Assembly (NCBI GenBank): GCA_000715605.1 | Contig: KL568537.1 | Coordinates: 56,411 to 62,724, forward strand | Source of the DNA: Streptomyces speibonae | GTDB taxonomy: Bacteria > Actinomycetota > Actinomycetes > Streptomycetales > Streptomycetaceae | Length of the DNA stretch: 6,314 nt | Direction of reading: 5' to 3' | Translations under genes and position numbers: made by a program | Notes under the pieces: model-generated | Databases searched by the model: none | What the model saw: the letters and a program-made list of their open reading frames with translations, nothing else | Told to the model about the DNA's origin: nothing | Shown here: positions 5,810 to 6,314 of the stretch, piece by piece | Layout: every line of letters starts with the position of its first letter | Numbering within the stretch: position 1 is the first letter of the stretch

Positions 5810-6314
5810 CGAGCCGCAGTACACGCCCACCGGCGAATTCTCCGACACGCCCAGGTTCTTGAAGCGGGCGTTCAGAGCATCCGCGGGCAGGAAGCGGCCG
5901 TCGGGGCCGACGTTCTCCGTCGTGGGGGCCGAGACCGCGCCCGGGATGTGTCCGCCGACGCGGTCGATCGGTTCCACCTCGCCGCGGTACCGCTCCCCCG
6001 CGCGGGCGTCCAGCAGCACTCCCGAACGCGCCAGCGCCGCCGCACCGTCGGCGTCGAGCAGCCCGGCCTCCGCCGCCACCGGCACGAAGTCCCCCTCGGC
6101 AGGCCGCGGCACCGACGTCTCCAGCGGACCCTCCCAGGACGGCAGCCCGCCGTCCAGGACCCGCACGTCCGGGTGCCCCGTCCAGCGCAGCAGCCACCAT
6201 GCGCGGGCGGCGCCCCAGCCCAGCCCGCCGTCGTAGACGACGACCGGCCGCGCCGACGACACGCCCGCCCGCCGCATCGCGGCGCCGAACACCGCGAGGT
6301 CCGGCAGCGGATGG
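5678..6314 (-). CDS. Two-domain sulfurtransferase (rhodanese / 3-mercaptopyruvate type), N-terminus outside window
   Basis: Transfers a sulfane sulfur from thiosulfate or 3-mercaptopyruvate to an acceptor through a cysteine persulfide; cytosolic. The window shows the last 211 residues; with the usual length near 280, about 70 are missing. The frame is open through the window edge, beginning HPLPDLAVFGAAMRRAGV, the end of the first, non-catalytic rhodanese domain, followed by PVVVYDGGLGWGAARAWWLLRWTGHPDVRVLDGG. The catalytic domain has VLLDARAGERYRGEVEPIDRVGGHIPGAVS and the active-site loop YCGSGVSGAH, whose Cys codon is the complement of 5816-5818. CGSG(V/T) loops are typical of 3-mercaptopyruvate sulfurtransferases, whereas thiosulfate enzymes usually have CRKGV, so the former is slightly favoured; many Streptomyces copies are simply named thiosulfate sulfurtransferase. 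The C-terminus is SEWSSNPDRPVAVGPDPQ. It converges on sepH, with no sign of joint regulation. Confidence 0.93.
   Translation of the reverse strand, partial: HPLPDLAVFGAAMRRAGVSSARPVVVYDGGLGWGAARAWWLLRWTGHPDVRVLDGGLPSWEGPLETSVPRPAEGDFVPVAAEAGLLDADGAAALARSGVLLDARAGERYRGEVEPIDRVGGHIPGAVSAPTTENVGPDGRFLPADALNARFKNLGVSENSPVGVYCGSGVSGAHEVLALAVAGIPAALYVGSWSEWSSNPDRPVAVGPDPQ

Noticed and set aside
5154..6236. 360-codon plus-strand frame through the gap and opposite the sulfurtransferase gene
   Set aside because: Its right half is antisense to a gene with an intact active site, and its left half has no motif, no ribosome site and extreme arginine/proline content.
1..6314. Search for CRISPR arrays, transposases, toxin-antitoxin pairs, phage genes or att sites
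   Set aside because: No regularly spaced short repeats, no mobile-element protein motifs and no integrase-like frames were found; the one direct repeat is a two-copy gene-end duplication.

Overview
The window reads as chromosomal DNA from a Streptomyces-like, high-GC actinomycete. GC content is very high, codons mostly end in G or C, GTG and TTG starts occur next to GGAG/GGGGAGG Shine-Dalgarno sequences, and terminators are GC-rich hairpins without a U-tract. The presence of SepH, a cell-division protein restricted to Actinobacteria, fixes the phylum. Everything below comes from reading the sequence; no database search was possible.

Layout, left to right. (1) 1-941, minus: most of a ferrochelatase (hemH; in actinobacteria the coproporphyrin ferrochelatase CpfC), with its C-terminus cut off by the window edge. 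(2) 942-1087: divergent promoter region with a GGGCATGCCC palindrome. (3) 1088-2326, plus: a 12-helix-type MFS exporter starting at GTG. (4) 2286-3605, plus: an FAD-dependent sugar-1,4-lactone (L-gulono/D-arabinono type) oxidase, starting at TTG inside the 3' end of the MFS gene, so the two are very probably translationally coupled. (5) 3606-3920: leader of the next gene, with two inverted repeats. (6) 3921-4970, plus: sepH, encoding an FtsZ-binding division regulator with its N-terminal DUF3071/HTH region and conserved C-terminal tail intact. (7) 4971-5677: an unusually long gap between convergent genes. It begins with two strong hairpins (sepH terminators), ends with a hairpin serving the opposite strand, and in between carries a diverged direct duplication of the next gene's 3' end. 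(8) 5678-6314, minus: a two-domain sulfurtransferase (rhodanese/3-mercaptopyruvate type, CGSGVSGAH active-site loop), with its N-terminus cut off by the window edge.

Functionally these are core chromosomal genes: haem synthesis, an exporter coupled to a lactone oxidase, septation control and sulfur transfer. Only the MFS/oxidase pair looks like a true operon. I see no prophage, transposase, CRISPR, defence or biosynthetic cluster. The least ordinary item is the decayed partial duplicate of the sulfurtransferase 3' end at 5224-5430, a copy of 5593-5809 offset by about 370 bp. It looks like the scar of a local tandem duplication rather than a new system.
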